Of a DNA stretch of 64,000 nucleotides, positions 16,406-26,666 are shown one piece after another. Made by a program: the position numbers and the translations under genes. The stretch's first letter is position 1, and the number at the start of each line of letters is the position of its first letter. Source of the stretch: Pseudonocardiales bacterium (GTDB taxonomy: Bacteria > Actinomycetota > Actinomycetes > Mycobacteriales > Pseudonocardiaceae); NCBI GenBank assembly GCA_023252195.1, contig JAHEXI010000006.1:218685-282684 (forward strand), in the 5' to 3' direction. Below the pieces are notes generated by a model. It searched no databases and was not told the origin of the DNA. It saw only the letters and a program-made list of their open reading frames with translations.

Positions 16406-17632
16406 CTAGAACACGCCGCGGGCAGCTGCGTCTCGCACTGCCGCTTCGTGCTCCTCTCTCGTGACCGAGAAGCACGAAGCGCCGTCTTTCTGACACTTCA
16501 CGAAGTAGCGCCAGGTTCCCGGCTCGGGGTTCAGCGCGGCGGCGATGGCTGACTCGCTCGGCGACCCGATCGGCGACGCCGGCAGCCCGACGTTGATGTA
16601 GGTGTTGTATGCGCCGGGCCGGGCACGGTCAGCGTCTGAGGTGCTCGCCTCCGGCCGGTCGAGCGGATAGTTGATCGTGGAGTCCATTTGCAATGGCATC
16701 CCGGCGACAAGCCGGTTGTATATTACCCGGGACACCCGTCTGAAGTCCGCAGCGATCGCCTCGCGCTCGATTACCGAAGCAATTATGAGCACGTCGTAAG
16801 CGCTGTAACCGGTACCTGCGGCGGATGCGGGAAAATTCCCCGCCAACAATCGAGCCGCGGAAGTCCCGACCACCTGCCGCAACAGATCCACCGCCGAACT
16901 ACCGGGGCGAACATCGTAGTTTCCCGGGACCAGCAGACCCTCCAGGCGTCGCCGAGGTTCCACCCGCGATATCGGATCCAGCGCCCAGCTGGGTACCGCG
17001 AGCTGGTTGAGATCGGTCTGGCCCATCACCGTGCGCAGGTCCTCTGGGCGCACGCAAGTGCTCGCTCCGGCAATCACCGCGCAGCTCGCTCGGGAGATAG
17101 CGGTGAGCAGTCCCGGCACGATCGTCCCGTCGGGTAGGTCGACGTTGTCGAGCTGCTCGCCACCGCGAATCTCCAAGTGTCCGACCCGAGCGGCGTGCTC
17201 TTGCAGTCTTGCCACCGCAGCAGATCCGGACATTCGCTGCCGCACCTGGTAGTAGCCCGGTTGGACAGCTCGGGCCCGGGTGTCGGCCTCAGCCGCGCGA
17301 GTGAAGGCGCGGACGCTGGCTACGACGTTGCGTCGTACCAGGGTGGCTCCGATCGCGGTCAGGCTTTGGCCATCCTCGACCTGTACGACGGCCTCCGCAC
17401 CCCCGGGACCGACAAAATCAGGTACGGCGCGCCACACCTGCAGCTGGCGCACTCCGAACAGCACGCCGCCGATCGCCAGCACCAGCACAGCCACGACAGT
17501 GCCAAGCACAACACGTCGACGGCGTCGCTCCCGGATCTGGCGGCGTGCCCGACGACCACCGGTGCGCCGCTGTGGGCGGCGTGGCTCAGCTCGGTCTGTG
17601 GTTTCCCTGAACAGCCCGAGGTCGTCGGTCAT
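16406..17632 (-). CDS. mltG: Endolytic murein transglycosylase MltG
   Basis: 408 residues. An Arg-rich cytoplasmic tail (residues 15-41), one membrane helix (42-62), then the extracytoplasmic YceG domain. The catalytic glutamate lies in LIIASVIEREA, followed by VSRVIYNRL..GMPLQMDSTINYPL and the terminal YNTYINVGLPASPIGSPSESAIAAALNP, all family signatures. It cuts nascent peptidoglycan strands. ATG chosen because GGAGG lies 7 nt upstream. It is 37 nt downstream of ruvX. Confidence 0.95.
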   Translation of the reverse strand: MTDDLGLFRETTDRAEPRRPQRRTGGRRARRQIRERRRRRVVLGTVVAVLVLAIGGVLFGVRQLQVWRAVPDFVGPGGAEAVVQVEDGQSLTAIGATLVRRNVVASVRAFTRAAEADTRARAVQPGYYQVRQRMSGSAAVARLQEHAARVGHLEIRGGEQLDNVDLPDGTIVPGLLTAISRASCAVIAGASTCVRPEDLRTVMGQTDLNQLAVPSWALDPISRVEPRRRLEGLLVPGNYDVRPGSSAVDLLRQVVGTSAARLLAGNFPASAAGTGYSAYDVLIIASVIEREAIAADFRRVSRVIYNRLVAGMPLQMDSTINYPLDRPEASTSDADRARPGAYNTYINVGLPASPIGSPSESAIAAALNPEPGTWRYFVKCQKDGASCFSVTREEHEAAVRDAAARGVF

Positions 17633-17669
17633 GAATCCGCCTCCGCGCGACCCTGCGCGTGGGCGGTCG

Positions 17670-18116
17670 TCACGCCGACCGCCGTGCGTCGAGCCAACTT
17701 TGCAGAATCTCCACCGCTGCGGCCTGATCGACCACCGCACGCTGCTTGCGACCGCGAACACCCCGCTCAGCGAGCACCCGAGCGGCCGAAACGGTAGTGA
17801 GACGCTCGTCGGTCAACCGGACTGGCACCGCGTCACCAAGCCGGCGAGCCAGGGCACCGGCGTATTCCGTGGCCGCCTGCGCCGCTGGACCCTGCCTTCC
17901 GGCGAGGGTGCGCGGAAGCCCGACCACGATCTCAACCACCTCATGCTCGGCCACCAACGCCGCCAGCGCTTCGAGGTCCGTGCCCCGCGATCGGTCGCGC
18001 TTCAGCGTAACCAGGGGCGTCGCGAGGATCCCGGACGGATCCGACAGCGCCACCCCGACTCGCACCTCGCCGAAGTCCACGCCGAGGCGGCGCCCGGTTC
18101 CGGGATCAGGCTCCAT
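17670..18116 (-). CDS. ruvX: Putative pre-16S rRNA nuclease / Holliday junction resolvase-like RuvX (YqgF)
   Basis: 148 residues. RNase H-like fold with [17 protein letters not shown] (first acidic strand), [18 protein letters not shown] and [18 protein letters not shown], ending with [15 protein letters not shown]. YqgF proteins trim the 16S rRNA 5' end or resolve junctions. The ATG shares a base with the alaS stop (TGATG); a GTG one codon earlier is also possible. Confidence 0.94.
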   Translation of the reverse strand: MEPDPGTGRRLGVDFGEVRVGVALSDPSGILATPLVTLKRDRSRGTDLEALAALVAEHEVVEIVVGLPRTLAGRQGPAAQAATEYAGALARRLGDAVPVRLTDERLTTVSAARVLAERGVRGRKQRAVVDQAAAVEILQSWLDARRSA

Positions 18117-20800
18117 CACGCGCCGTTGCGTCCCGCGAGCTCGGTGCGCAGGGCCGACACCGCGGCTCGGATCCCGCCAGGTTCGGTACCGCCGCCCTGG
18201 GCCAGATCAGGCTTGCCGCCCCCGCGACCACCCACCGCAGGACCGAACACCGGCACCAGCGCGCCCGCCGCCAAGCCTTGCTGTCGCGCGGCGGCAGTGG
18301 TGGCCACGACGAAGGAGACCTTGCTTGTCGAATGATCGACGCTGAACAGCGCTACCACCCCGGGTCGTTCGCCCAGCCGGCCGCGAACCTCCGTGGCCAG
18401 CGCGCGCAGGTCTGCACCGCTGACCCCCGCACTCGTTTCGGTCGCCACCAGAGCGGTGGCGCCGACCTGCTCGGCCGCCTCGGCTAGCGCGCTCGCCGAG
18501 GACAACACCGCGGCAGCGCGCAGCCGTTCAAGCTCGCGCTCGGCTGCGCGTAGCCGCTCGGTCACCGCGCCTATGCGCTCAGGCAGCTCCTCCGGGCGGG
18601 CCTTGAGCTGCTCAGAAAGCTGCGCCACCAACACATGCTCGCGGGCCAGGAAACGGAACGCGTCGAGGCCGACCAGTGCTTCCACCCGGCGGACCCCGGA
18701 GCCGATGGACGCCTCGGACAGCAGTTTGATCAGACCGATGTCAGCCGAGTTCGGCACGTGAGTACCACCGCAGAGCTCCTTGGAGTAGTCCCCGATGGTG
18801 ACAACCCGAACCGCGTCACCGTACTTCTCGCCGAACATCGCGATGGCACCGTCGCGGCGGGCGGCCTGGATGGACATCACCTCGGCCGTGACCGGCAGCG
18901 AGCGCAACAGCACCTCGTTGACCTCGTCCTCGACGTCGGTCAGCACGCTGGGTGGTACCGCACCGCCGGGCGAGGTGAAGTCGAACCGCAGCCGGCCCGG
19001 GGCGTTGAGCGAGCCTGCCTGCGCGGCGCTGCTGCCCAACGCCCGACGGATCCCGGAGTGCACCAGATGAGTCGCGGAGTGCGCCCGGGCCACCGCCCGC
19101 CTGCGGGTGACATCCACCTGCGCGAAGACCGGTGCGTCGAGTACAACCTCGCCGGCGACGACCGTGCCCCGGTGTACTGACAAGCCGGCCACCGGGGACT
19201 GCACGTCGGCCACCTCGACGGCGAACCCGTCGCCGACCAGAGTGCCAGAGTCGGACTGCTGACCACCGCTCTCGGCATAGAACGGGGTGCGATCGAGCAC
19301 CACTTCCACCGCACTGCCGCCACCCGCGGCGGGGACCCCTGCGCCGTCGACGAGAAGACCAACCACCCTGGCCTCGGCGCTGAGTTCGGTATAGCCCAGG
19401 AACGCCGTACGACCGTGCTCGTCGAGTACCGTGCGGTATTCGCTGAAGTCCCCGTGCCCGGAGCGGCGCGCCACAGCGTCAGCCTTGGCCCGGCTTCGTT
19501 GCTGCGCCATCAGCGTGCGGAAGCCGTTCTCATCGACGCGTAGGCCGGCCTCTGCCGCCATCTCAAGGGTGAGGTCGATCGGGAAACCGTAAGTGTCATG
19601 CAACTGGAACACTTGATCCCCGGACAGCTGCGAGCCGCCGGCTCGGCGGGTCTGCGCCACGGCGAGGTCGAAGATTCGCGACCCGGCGGACAGTGTCGCC
19701 AGGAACGCCTCCTCCTCGGCGCGGGCAACTGCCTCGATCCGCCGGTAGTCAGTGTCGATTTCCGGGTACGACGGGCCCATGGTGTCGCGCACCACCGCGG
19801 TGATGTCACTGAGCACCGGCTCGGTGACGCCCAACAGGCGCGCGGAGCGCACGGTACGGCGCAGCAACCGGCGCAAGACGTAGCCACGTGCCTCATTGCC
19901 GGGGGTTACCCCGTCCCCGATGAGCATCACGCCGGTGCGGGCGTGGTCGGCGATCACTCGAAAGCGCACGTCATCTGCCGGGTCCGCGCCGTAGCGCCGG
20001 CCGGAGAGCTGCTCGGCCAGAGTGATCACCGGGCGCAGCAGATCGGTCTCGTAGACGTTGGGTACGTCCTGCAGCAGCAGCGCGACCCGCTCGATACCCA
20101 TCCCGGTGTCGATGTTCTTCGCGGGCAGCGGTCCGAGAATCGAAAAGTCACCCTTGCCCAGGCCGGTGGACTCACCGCGCTCGTTCTGCATGAAGACCAG
20201 GTTCCAGATTTCCAGAAAACGATCCTCGTCGACGACCGGACCCCCGGGCCGGCCGAAGTCCGGGCCACGGTCAAAGTAAATCTCGGAACTGGGACCGCAC
20301 GGTCCGGGGACGCCCATTGACCAGAAGTTGTCTTCCATACCCCGGCGCTGGATGCGCTCGGCAGGTATGCCAGCGATCGTGCGCCACAACTGGTCAGCTT
20401 CGTCATCGTCGGTGTACACCGTGACCCAGATGCGGTCTGGATCGAAGCCGTACCCGCCGGTCTCCTGGGAGCCCGTCACCAGCTGCCAGGCGTGCTCGAT
20501 CGCTCCTTGTTTGAAGTAGTCCCCAAAGGAGAAGTTGCCCGCCATCTGGAAGAAGGTGTTGTGCCTGGTGGTCTTTCCGACCTCATCGATATCCGGGGTA
20601 CGCACACACTTCTGGACCGACGTTGCCCGCCTGAAGGGCGGTGTCGCCTGGCCGAGGAAGTACGGCTTGAAGGGCACCATCCCGGCATTGACGAAGAGCA
20701 GATTCGGGTCGTCAACCAGTAGCGACGCGCTGGGCACCACGGTGTGGCCGGAGCGTTCGAAACGGTCCAGGAACCGCTGACGGATCTCGTGGGTCTGCAC
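18116..20800 (-). CDS. alaS: Alanyl-tRNA synthetase
   Basis: 894 residues, full length. The catalytic domain opens [28 protein letters not shown] and contains [14 protein letters not shown] [17 protein letters not shown]. The editing domain has [16 protein letters not shown] and [13 protein letters not shown]; the C-terminal oligomerisation domain ends [12 protein letters not shown]. The GTG start has AAGGA six nt upstream and matches the family N-terminus; an ATG 12 codons earlier adds an unusual extension. A tandem 20-bp repeat lies just upstream. Confidence 0.97.
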   Translation of the reverse strand: MQTHEIRQRFLDRFERSGHTVVPSASLLVDDPNLLFVNAGMVPFKPYFLGQATPPFRRATSVQKCVRTPDIDEVGKTTRHNTFFQMAGNFSFGDYFKQGAIEHAWQLVTGSQETGGYGFDPDRIWVTVYTDDDEADQLWRTIAGIPAERIQRRGMEDNFWSMGVPGPCGPSSEIYFDRGPDFGRPGGPVVDEDRFLEIWNLVFMQNERGESTGLGKGDFSILGPLPAKNIDTGMGIERVALLLQDVPNVYETDLLRPVITLAEQLSGRRYGADPADDVRFRVIADHARTGVMLIGDGVTPGNEARGYVLRRLLRRTVRSARLLGVTEPVLSDITAVVRDTMGPSYPEIDTDYRRIEAVARAEEEAFLATLSAGSRIFDLAVAQTRRAGGSQLSGDQVFQLHDTYGFPIDLTLEMAAEAGLRVDENGFRTLMAQQRSRAKADAVARRSGHGDFSEYRTVLDEHGRTAFLGYTELSAEARVVGLLVDGAGVPAAGGGSAVEVVLDRTPFYAESGGQQSDSGTLVGDGFAVEVADVQSPVAGLSVHRGTVVAGEVVLDAPVFAQVDVTRRRAVARAHSATHLVHSGIRRALGSSAAQAGSLNAPGRLRFDFTSPGGAVPPSVLTDVEDEVNEVLLRSLPVTAEVMSIQAARRDGAIAMFGEKYGDAVRVVTIGDYSKELCGGTHVPNSADIGLIKLLSEASIGSGVRRVEALVGLDAFRFLAREHVLVAQLSEQLKARPEELPERIGAVTERLRAAERELERLRAAAVLSSASALAEAAEQVGATALVATETSAGVSGADLRALATEVRGRLGERPGVVALFSVDHSTSKVSFVVATTAAARQQGLAAGALVPVFGPAVGGRGGGKPDLAQGGGTEPGGIRAAVSALRTELAGRNGA

Positions 20801-20836
20801 GGGCCTTCCTTGCCAAGCGCGATCGGTGCGCGCCAT

Positions 20837-20882
20837 GCGGCGCCGAATACTACTGCCGCGTGGCGGCGCCGAATACTACTGC
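20837..20882 (-). repeat. Tandem 20-bp direct repeats upstream of alaS
   Basis: GCGGCGCCGAATACTACTGC occurs twice, identical, with a 26-bp period (20837-20856 and 20863-20882). On the alaS-coding strand each copy contains TAGTAT, a good -10 hexamer, beside the palindrome GGCGCC. TTCACT lies 17 bp upstream of the distal TAGTAT. It may be a duplicated promoter/start region. Confidence 0.6.
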
Positions 20883-20949
20883 GGCCAGGCAACGCAGTGA
20901 AAACCACTGGCAACCTAAAGTGTCACCACGGTGCTGGACTGGATCGAGG

Positions 20950-21231
20950 CTACGCCCGCACGGCGGCTGACGCTCGCCCGCTGGCCGACGTTGACCCGAG
21001 GTCCATACCCGTACGCTGGGCGACGGTGGAATGCAGCTCGGCCTCCCGCTGGACCATCCCGGCCCGTACCTCGGCACCAAAGGAGCCGACCGCTGCGGCT
21101 AGTTCTCGAATCCCGTCGCCAACATTCTCGGCCGCCCCTGCGGGAGTGATCCGGTGGGCGGCGCTGCGAGCCTTGCGGCTGGCCGCGACCCCGGCGGCAA
21201 TACCTAGACCAAACCAGAGGATCCCCTTCAC
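20950..21231 (-). CDS. DUF6167-type small membrane protein
   Basis: 93 residues. One N-terminal membrane segment (KGILWFGLGIAAGVAASRKARSA) and a helical region with ENVGDGIRELAAAVGSFGAEVRAGMVQREAELH. It is the usual companion of the DUF948 protein upstream of alaS in actinomycetes. The GTG start overlaps the DUF948 stop (GTGA). Function unknown; the long alternative frame extending upstream is a shadow. Confidence 0.85.
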   Translation of the reverse strand: MKGILWFGLGIAAGVAASRKARSAAHRITPAGAAENVGDGIRELAAAVGSFGAEVRAGMVQREAELHSTVAQRTGMDLGSTSASGRASAAVRA

Positions 21232-21638
21232 CGCTTGCCCCCATTCCGTCGGCCCCGTGGCCGGCGCCCGGATGCAACGTCCTTGCTGCTCTTGCGGCGA
21301 CTCCGCATCGCTTTGCTGACGCCATACGATAGCGCCGCGACTCGCACCAACGGGCCTCCCAACGTCGCGGTGAACAAGGAGGTCAGCGCCGACACATTGC
21401 CGGTCACGGCTTGGGCGTTCGCGGTGATCCCGTCCAGCCGTTCCAACTGGGCGTTCACCTGCGTGACAGTCGTATTCGCGCCGCTGAACAGCGGATCGGC
21501 GTCCTCGCTGGCCTTGCGGATCGCCAGCGTCGCCTCGTCCAAGGTACGGCCCAGCTTGATCAGTGGCACGGCCAGCAGACCTACCAGCACCACGAACGCC
21601 CCAGCGGCAACCAGCGCGGCGATCTGACCTGCCGACAC
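21228..21638 (-). CDS. DUF948 membrane protein
   Basis: 136 residues. N-terminal membrane helix (residues 4-24), then a coiled-coil-prone stretch GRTLDEATLAIRKASEDADPLFSGANTTVTQVNAQLERLDGITANAQAVTGNVSALTSLFTATLGGPLVRVAALSYGV typical of DUF948, and a basic C-terminal tail. GTG start preceded by GGGAGAG. It is transcribed toward alaS with the DUF6167 gene and divergent from the siderophore locus. Confidence 0.88.
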   Translation of the reverse strand: MSAGQIAALVAAGAFVVLVGLLAVPLIKLGRTLDEATLAIRKASEDADPLFSGANTTVTQVNAQLERLDGITANAQAVTGNVSALTSLFTATLGGPLVRVAALSYGVSKAMRSRRKSSKDVASGRRPRGRRNGGKR

Positions 21639-21762
21639 ATGCTCTCCCTTGCCGATGGCGGTCCACCGACCGCGGCGACCTGCAGCGCCGCGGGCGGTGA
21701 TGGGCCGACAGGCTACCGCGTGGCAGCGAGATCCGAGCACCCCGGCTGGAGCGTCCCAGTCT

Positions 21763-21781
21763 TGTGGTTAGCCTCTCCTAA
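21763..21781 (+). promoter_or_regulatory. IdeR/DmdR-type iron box
   Basis: TGTGGTTAGCCTCTCCTAA matches 15 of 19 positions of the TTAGGTTAGSCTAACCTAA iron-box consensus (counted by eye, S as G or C). It ends 32 bp before the decarboxylase start, overlapping the expected promoter, so iron-dependent repression is predicted. Confidence 0.7.
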
Positions 21782-21813
21782 ACGATCGACGACTGAACCG
21801 CCTCGGAGGATCC

Positions 21814-23373
21814 GTGATCCCGGCCGCCACGGCCCCCTACCAATCCGCTACAGCAACCGGAGACGACGGCGTCGCGCCTGCTCTCCCCCCGAGCGCGCTG
21901 GCCGGCAGCAGGGAGGGTCTGAACGAGCTCATCACCCTAGTGGCCCGCACCATGCGCGACGCGCTCGCCGAGACACGCGCGGCCGGTCCGCTACCGCCCG
22001 GCGCTCCGCATGAGGTTCTCGCCGCCACCCGCGCCCTACTTGGGCCGGCCGCACTGCCCGAGTACGGCTGCGGCCCCGACACTGCACTGCAGCGCCTGGC
22101 TACGGCGCTGACCAGGCACGGGTTGGACTTGTCCCACCCGCACGCCGCCGCACATCTGCAACCCCCGCCGTTGACCGTGGCGGTGGCCGCCGACGCCCTG
22201 GCCACCGCTGGCAACTCCTCTCTGGACACCTATGACTCCGGACCCGCCACCCTCGCCGTCGAGGGCTGGGTGGTCGAGGTGCTCACCCGGATGACGGGTT
22301 GGGGCCCCGACGCCAGCGGGGTGTTCACTCCAGGCGGATCGATGTCCAACCTGCTGGCGCTGCTGCTGGCCAGGGAGTACGCCGCCGCTCAGTGCGGAGT
22401 CAACACCCGCCGCGACGGCGTCGCCGGACTGTCACGACCGGTGGTGTTGGCCAGCGAGGTGGCACATTTCTCGGTGCAGCGGGCCTGCGCCGCACTCGGC
22501 CTAGGAGAAACCGCGGTACACCCGGTCGCAGTCGACCACCGCTACCGGATGCGCCCGGACGCCTTGGCCGCACAGCTGACGCAACTCACGAAGCTGGGCG
22601 CTACCGTCACTCCGGTAGCGGTGGTGGCCACCGCCGGCACCACGGACTTCGGTTCCATCGACCCGCTACCCGAGATTGCCGCATTGGCCGCCGAACACCG
22701 AGTGTGGCTGCACGTCGACGCGGCATACGGGTTCGGTGCGCTGTTCTCCGATCGGATGGCTCCGCTGCTGACGGGGCTGTCCGCCGCCGACTCGGTCACC
22801 CTGGACCTGCACAAAATCGGTTGGCAGCCTGCCTCCGCTAGTGCGGTACTCCTGCGCGATGCCGCCCGATTCACCTCGCTGAACCGCCAGGTCGCCTACC
22901 TCAACCCGGTCGACGACGCGCTGGCCGGCTACGACGGGTTACTGGGGCGCAGCCTGCAGACGACGCGCCGGCCGGACACAGTCAAGATCGCCGCCACGAT
23001 TTTGGCGCACGGTCGCGTCGGGCTGGGTGCGATGATCGACGTTTGTCACGACCTCGCCCGATACGCGCAGCGGCGAATCGACATCGAACCCGCGTTGGAG
23101 CTGGTGTCCCCCGCGCAGCTCAGCACCGTGGTGTTCCGGTACCGCGGATCGCGAGCCGGCGGCGACAGCGCGCTGAATTCCGCGCTGCGGCGACGGCTGC
23201 TGCGCAGCGGACGCGCCCTGGTCGGTCGTACTGAGGTACGGCTGGATGGACCCACCGCGCCGGCGTCGGTATGTCTCAAGCTCACCCTGCTCAACCCGAC
23301 GGCCCACCAGCATGACATCGACACGCTGCTCGACGCGGTGCTTGCCGCGGGCCGCGACGAGGACGAGTCATGA
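21814..23373 (+). CDS. PLP-dependent amino-acid decarboxylase (siderophore biosynthesis)
   Basis: 519 residues, group II decarboxylase fold. The PLP lysine is K334 in LDLHKIGWQP; the stacking histidine is in SEVAHFSVQRA (H218) and the pyridine-N aspartate in HVDAAYG (D302); FTPGGSMSNL binds phosphate. Relatives decarboxylate lysine (DesA type), 2,4-diaminobutyrate or related substrates to supply the diamine of a siderophore; the substrate cannot be read here. The GTG start has CGGAGGA only 3 nt upstream, so the true start may be slightly later. The stop overlaps the NIS synthetase start (ATGA). Confidence 0.9.
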   Translation: MIPAATAPYQSATATGDDGVAPALPPSALAGSREGLNELITLVARTMRDALAETRAAGPLPPGAPHEVLAATRALLGPAALPEYGCGPDTALQRLATALTRHGLDLSHPHAAAHLQPPPLTVAVAADALATAGNSSLDTYDSGPATLAVEGWVVEVLTRMTGWGPDASGVFTPGGSMSNLLALLLAREYAAAQCGVNTRRDGVAGLSRPVVLASEVAHFSVQRACAALGLGETAVHPVAVDHRYRMRPDALAAQLTQLTKLGATVTPVAVVATAGTTDFGSIDPLPEIAALAAEHRVWLHVDAAYGFGALFSDRMAPLLTGLSAADSVTLDLHKIGWQPASASAVLLRDAARFTSLNRQVAYLNPVDDALAGYDGLLGRSLQTTRRPDTVKIAATILAHGRVGLGAMIDVCHDLARYAQRRIDIEPALELVSPAQLSTVVFRYRGSRAGGDSALNSALRRRLLRSGRALVGRTEVRLDGPTAPASVCLKLTLLNPTAHQHDIDTLLDAVLAAGRDEDES

Positions 23374-25172
23374 CCGGAACCACCGACCGCGCCGCGGGTG
23401 CTGACCCGCTGCATTCCGGCTCGGCCCGATCCGCCGCCGAGCACGCCCATCTGGAGGCGCTGCTGCGCTGCTGGACCCGGGAGACCGGTATGCCGGTGCG
23501 TCCGGGCCCGCTACAGGTCGCGCTGCCGGCCACCGGGCTGACTCTGGTCACCCACGTGCGGTACGCCTCGATCACCGGATGGCACCGGTTCGGCCCGGTG
23601 CGGCTGCAGCGCAGCGACGGCGCCGACGCCGGTCCGGCGGACCCGGTGCTCGCCATCGCACTGGTCGCCACGGAGGCCATCGCCCGTGGCGGGGTACTAC
23701 CCGGCGGCATCCCGCCCGGCGAGCTGGCTGACCTGGTCGAGCGGACCGCCGACTCGGTGCGCCGAGTTGCGGCATTCTTATCCGGGCCCGCCTCCGGCCC
23801 AGACCGATCCGGGCCCGGGGTCGACCCGCGCCCATTCAATGATCCCTGCCGCGGTGCTTTCTTGGACGCCGAGCAGGCGCTACTGCTGGGTCACCTGCAC
23901 CATCCCGCTCCCAAGAACCGGGACGGGATCACCTCCGCCGAGGCCGCCGCCTGGTCGCCGGAGCTGCGCGCCTCGTTCCGGCTGCACTGGTTCGCCGCCG
24001 ATCCGGCTGTCGTGTCGCAGGACGCGGTGACCCACTCTCCCGCTCTGCGCGGCCGGGACACCGCCGCGTTGTTCGCCGACCTCGCCGAGTTCGCGGATGC
24101 CGATGGACGGATCCTGGTGCCCGCCCATCCGTGGCAAGCCCGGGATGCCCTGCAACGGCCCAGGATCGCTGGCTTGGTCGAAGCCGGCCTGCTGGAACCA
24201 CTGGGAGAACGCGGAGCGCCCTGGCATCCCACCTCCTCGGTGCGAACCGTCTACCGGCCCGGCACGGAGGTGATGCTGAAGTTGTCTTTGGGGCTGCGGA
24301 TCACCAACTCCCGGCGCGAGTTGACCCGCAAGGAGCTGCGCCGCGGTGTAGAAATCCACCGCTTGCTGGACCTCGGCTATCTGGCGGCCACCACCGCCGC
24401 ACACCCGTCCTTCTCGATCGTGCGAGACCCCGGCTGGCTCGCCGTGGACGAGCCGCACCGCCCCGGTGGTCCGAAGCTCAACGGCCTCGACGTCGTCGTC
24501 CGCGAGGTGCCCGGACAGATCTCTGAGCTGCGCGCCCTGGTGGGTCTCGTCGCTCCCCGACCGCAACAGGGCTTGTCTCGGCTGGGCGAACAGGTGACTA
24601 CCGGCGGCCTGGACCCGACGGCCTGGGTCGCCGCCTATACCGATCTCGTGCTGGTGCCGATGCTGCACCTCTACGCGGCCACCGGGATCGGTCTGGAAGC
24701 CCACCAGCAGAACACCCTGGTACGCATCGCCCCGGACGGGCAGGTGGTTGGTGGCGCGTTCCGGGACAACGAGGGCTACTACTTGGCTGCGTCGCGGCTA
24801 CCGCAGCTGCTGCGGGCGCTCGACACCACGGATTCCGCGTTGATGGTGGTCGACGACCGGATTGTCGAGGACCGGATGTCCTACTACCTGCTGCGCAACC
24901 AGATCATGGCCGTCATCGGCTGCCTCGCGGTGGACGGCTTGGCCGCGGAGCCCGAGCTGCTAGACACCCTCACCGGCCGGCTACATGCGGCACTGCCCGC
25001 GCTCGCGGCGGCCGGACCGGATGGGGACCGGTTGGCCCGCCGATGGCTGACCGAACCCACCCTGCCGTGTAAAGCCAACCTGTTCACCCGCCTCCACGGC
25101 ATCGACGAGGTCCGGGCCCCCCTAGACGCCCAATCGGTCTACCTCGACGTCCCCAACCCCTTAGCACCCTGA
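23370..25172 (+). CDS. IucA/IucC-family NRPS-independent siderophore synthetase
   Basis: 600 residues, a usual length. It condenses a carboxylate with an amine or hydroxylamine using ATP. Motifs: GHLHHPAPKNRDGI (residues 174-187), VPAHPWQ, KLSLGLRITNSRRELTRKE (ATP/citrate site), LEAHQQNTLVR and FRDNEGYY near the C-terminal catalytic lobe. It is coupled to the decarboxylase upstream. No hydroxylase, acyltransferase, transporter or receptor gene of a siderophore pathway is adjacent, so either the pathway is split or it is a two-enzyme route. Confidence 0.93.
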   Translation: MTGTTDRAAGADPLHSGSARSAAEHAHLEALLRCWTRETGMPVRPGPLQVALPATGLTLVTHVRYASITGWHRFGPVRLQRSDGADAGPADPVLAIALVATEAIARGGVLPGGIPPGELADLVERTADSVRRVAAFLSGPASGPDRSGPGVDPRPFNDPCRGAFLDAEQALLLGHLHHPAPKNRDGITSAEAAAWSPELRASFRLHWFAADPAVVSQDAVTHSPALRGRDTAALFADLAEFADADGRILVPAHPWQARDALQRPRIAGLVEAGLLEPLGERGAPWHPTSSVRTVYRPGTEVMLKLSLGLRITNSRRELTRKELRRGVEIHRLLDLGYLAATTAAHPSFSIVRDPGWLAVDEPHRPGGPKLNGLDVVVREVPGQISELRALVGLVAPRPQQGLSRLGEQVTTGGLDPTAWVAAYTDLVLVPMLHLYAATGIGLEAHQQNTLVRIAPDGQVVGGAFRDNEGYYLAASRLPQLLRALDTTDSALMVVDDRIVEDRMSYYLLRNQIMAVIGCLAVDGLAAEPELLDTLTGRLHAALPALAAAGPDGDRLARRWLTEPTLPCKANLFTRLHGIDEVRAPLDAQSVYLDVPNPLAP

Positions 25173-25174
25173 GC

Positions 25175-25240
25175 CCGCTATTCGGAGCCGAATAGCTGCA
25201 TTTGCCTTGTGCAGACCGCCATTCGGAGCCGAATGGCGGT
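25175..25240. repeat. Paired REP-like palindromes, site 1
   Basis: Two palindromes share the core ATTCGGAGCCGAAT: one with 9-bp arms (25178-25197) and one with perfect 12-bp arms (25215-25240), 40 bp apart. They fill the gap between the converging siderophore synthetase and rarA genes and could act as a bidirectional hairpin terminator, though no T-run follows. A second pair lies at 46983-47049. Confidence 0.8.
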
Positions 25241-25245
25241 ATTGG

Positions 25246-26625
25246 TTAGCGGCTGCGGATGATTCGGCGGAGTCGGGTCATCCGCTCGGAGAGGGCGCGT
25301 TCGGCGCCGTGTTGGCGGGGTTCGTAGTAATTTCGTCCTACTAGGGCGTCGGGGGGGTACTGCTGGGCTAGCACGCCGTCGGGCGCGTCGTGGGGGTAGC
25401 GGTAGCCCTGCGCATGACCAAGCCGGGCGGAGCCCGCGTAATGCCCGTCACGCAGGTGAGCGGGGACAGATCCGGTGGCACCGGCACGGACGTCGGCCAG
25501 GGCCGCGTCGATCCCGGTGATCACCGCATTGGATTTCGGTGCGGTAGCCAGATGCACGGTGGCCTGGGCAAGCGCTAGCCTGCCCTCGGGCATGCCGATG
25601 AACTGCACAGCGTGGGCGGCAGCCACCGCGGTCTGCAACGCCGTCGGGTCAGCCATCCCGATGTCCTCGCTGGCATGCACCACCAGCCGCCGAGCGATGA
25701 ATCGCGGGTCCTCGCCCGCCTCCACCATCCGCGCCAGGTAGTGCAGCGCCGCGTCCACATCGGACCCGCGGATCGCCTTGATGAAAGCGCTGATCACGTC
25801 GTAGTGCTGGTCCCCATCCCGGTCGTAGCGCACCGCCGCCCGGTCCACCACTGACTCCACGCACGCCAAGTCCACCTCGGAGCCGCCGGCTGAGGTCACC
25901 GCCTCGGCGGCGGTCTCCAGTGCGGTCAGCGCCCGCCGGGCGTCCCCGGCGGCCAGGCGCACCAGGTGGTCCTCGGCCGCGGAGGCGAGAGTGATCGACC
26001 CGTCGAGGCCTCGCGGATCGGTCAGCGCACGCCGGATCAAGGTCTGCACGTCGTCGTCGGACAATGGGTGCAGCTGCAGCACCAGGGACCGCGACAGCAG
26101 CGGCGACACCACCGAGAAGAACGGGTTCTCAGTGGTCGCGGCGACCAGCAGGATGACCCGGTCCTCGACCGCTCCGAGCAGCGCGTCCTGTTGGGTGCGG
26201 GAGAAGCGGTGCACCTCGTCGATGAACAGCACAGTGACGTCGCCTCCGTCGCGTCCCAACCGGCGACGGGCGGCGTCGATCACGGCGCGGACTTCCTTGA
26301 CCCCCGCCGACAACGCCGACATCGCCTCGAAGCGTCGCCCGGTCGCCTGCGAGACCAGCCTGGCCAGCGTTGTCTTCCCGGTTCCCGGTGGGCCATAGAG
26401 GATGACCGACGCTGCCGAGCCGCCTTCGACCAACCGGCGCAACGGACTGCCGGGCGCCAGTAGATGATCCTGCCCGACGACCTCCGCCAGCGTGGCCGGG
26501 CGCATCCGTACCGCTAGCGGCGCTGAGGCGGAAAGCCGCTGCTCGGCGCGCTCCTCAACCTGCCCAGCGAACAGCCCCTCGTCGAATAATGCCCCGTTAT
26601 CTGCTACACCGCCGTCAGCTGGCAC
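25246..26625 (-). CDS. rarA: Replication-associated recombination protein A (RarA/MgsA)
   Basis: 459 residues. AAA+ ATPase that acts at stalled forks. N-terminal [20 protein letters not shown], Walker [10 protein letters not shown], Walker [11 protein letters not shown], sensor 1 [13 protein letters not shown], arginine finger region SPLLSRS, and the C-terminal MgsA domain ([46 protein letters not shown]). The GTG start gives a family-like N-terminus but lacks a clear Shine-Dalgarno; longer open frames upstream are low-complexity shadow. Confidence 0.93.
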   Translation of the reverse strand: MPADGGVADNGALFDEGLFAGQVEERAEQRLSASAPLAVRMRPATLAEVVGQDHLLAPGSPLRRLVEGGSAASVILYGPPGTGKTTLARLVSQATGRRFEAMSALSAGVKEVRAVIDAARRRLGRDGGDVTVLFIDEVHRFSRTQQDALLGAVEDRVILLVAATTENPFFSVVSPLLSRSLVLQLHPLSDDDVQTLIRRALTDPRGLDGSITLASAAEDHLVRLAAGDARRALTALETAAEAVTSAGGSEVDLACVESVVDRAAVRYDRDGDQHYDVISAFIKAIRGSDVDAALHYLARMVEAGEDPRFIARRLVVHASEDIGMADPTALQTAVAAAHAVQFIGMPEGRLALAQATVHLATAPKSNAVITGIDAALADVRAGATGSVPAHLRDGHYAGSARLGHAQGYRYPHDAPDGVLAQQYPPDALVGRNYYEPRQHGAERALSERMTRLRRIIRSR

Positions 26626-26666
26626 ACCGCGACGGTACCGCTGCGGGCCGTCGCGATCACCGTGGT

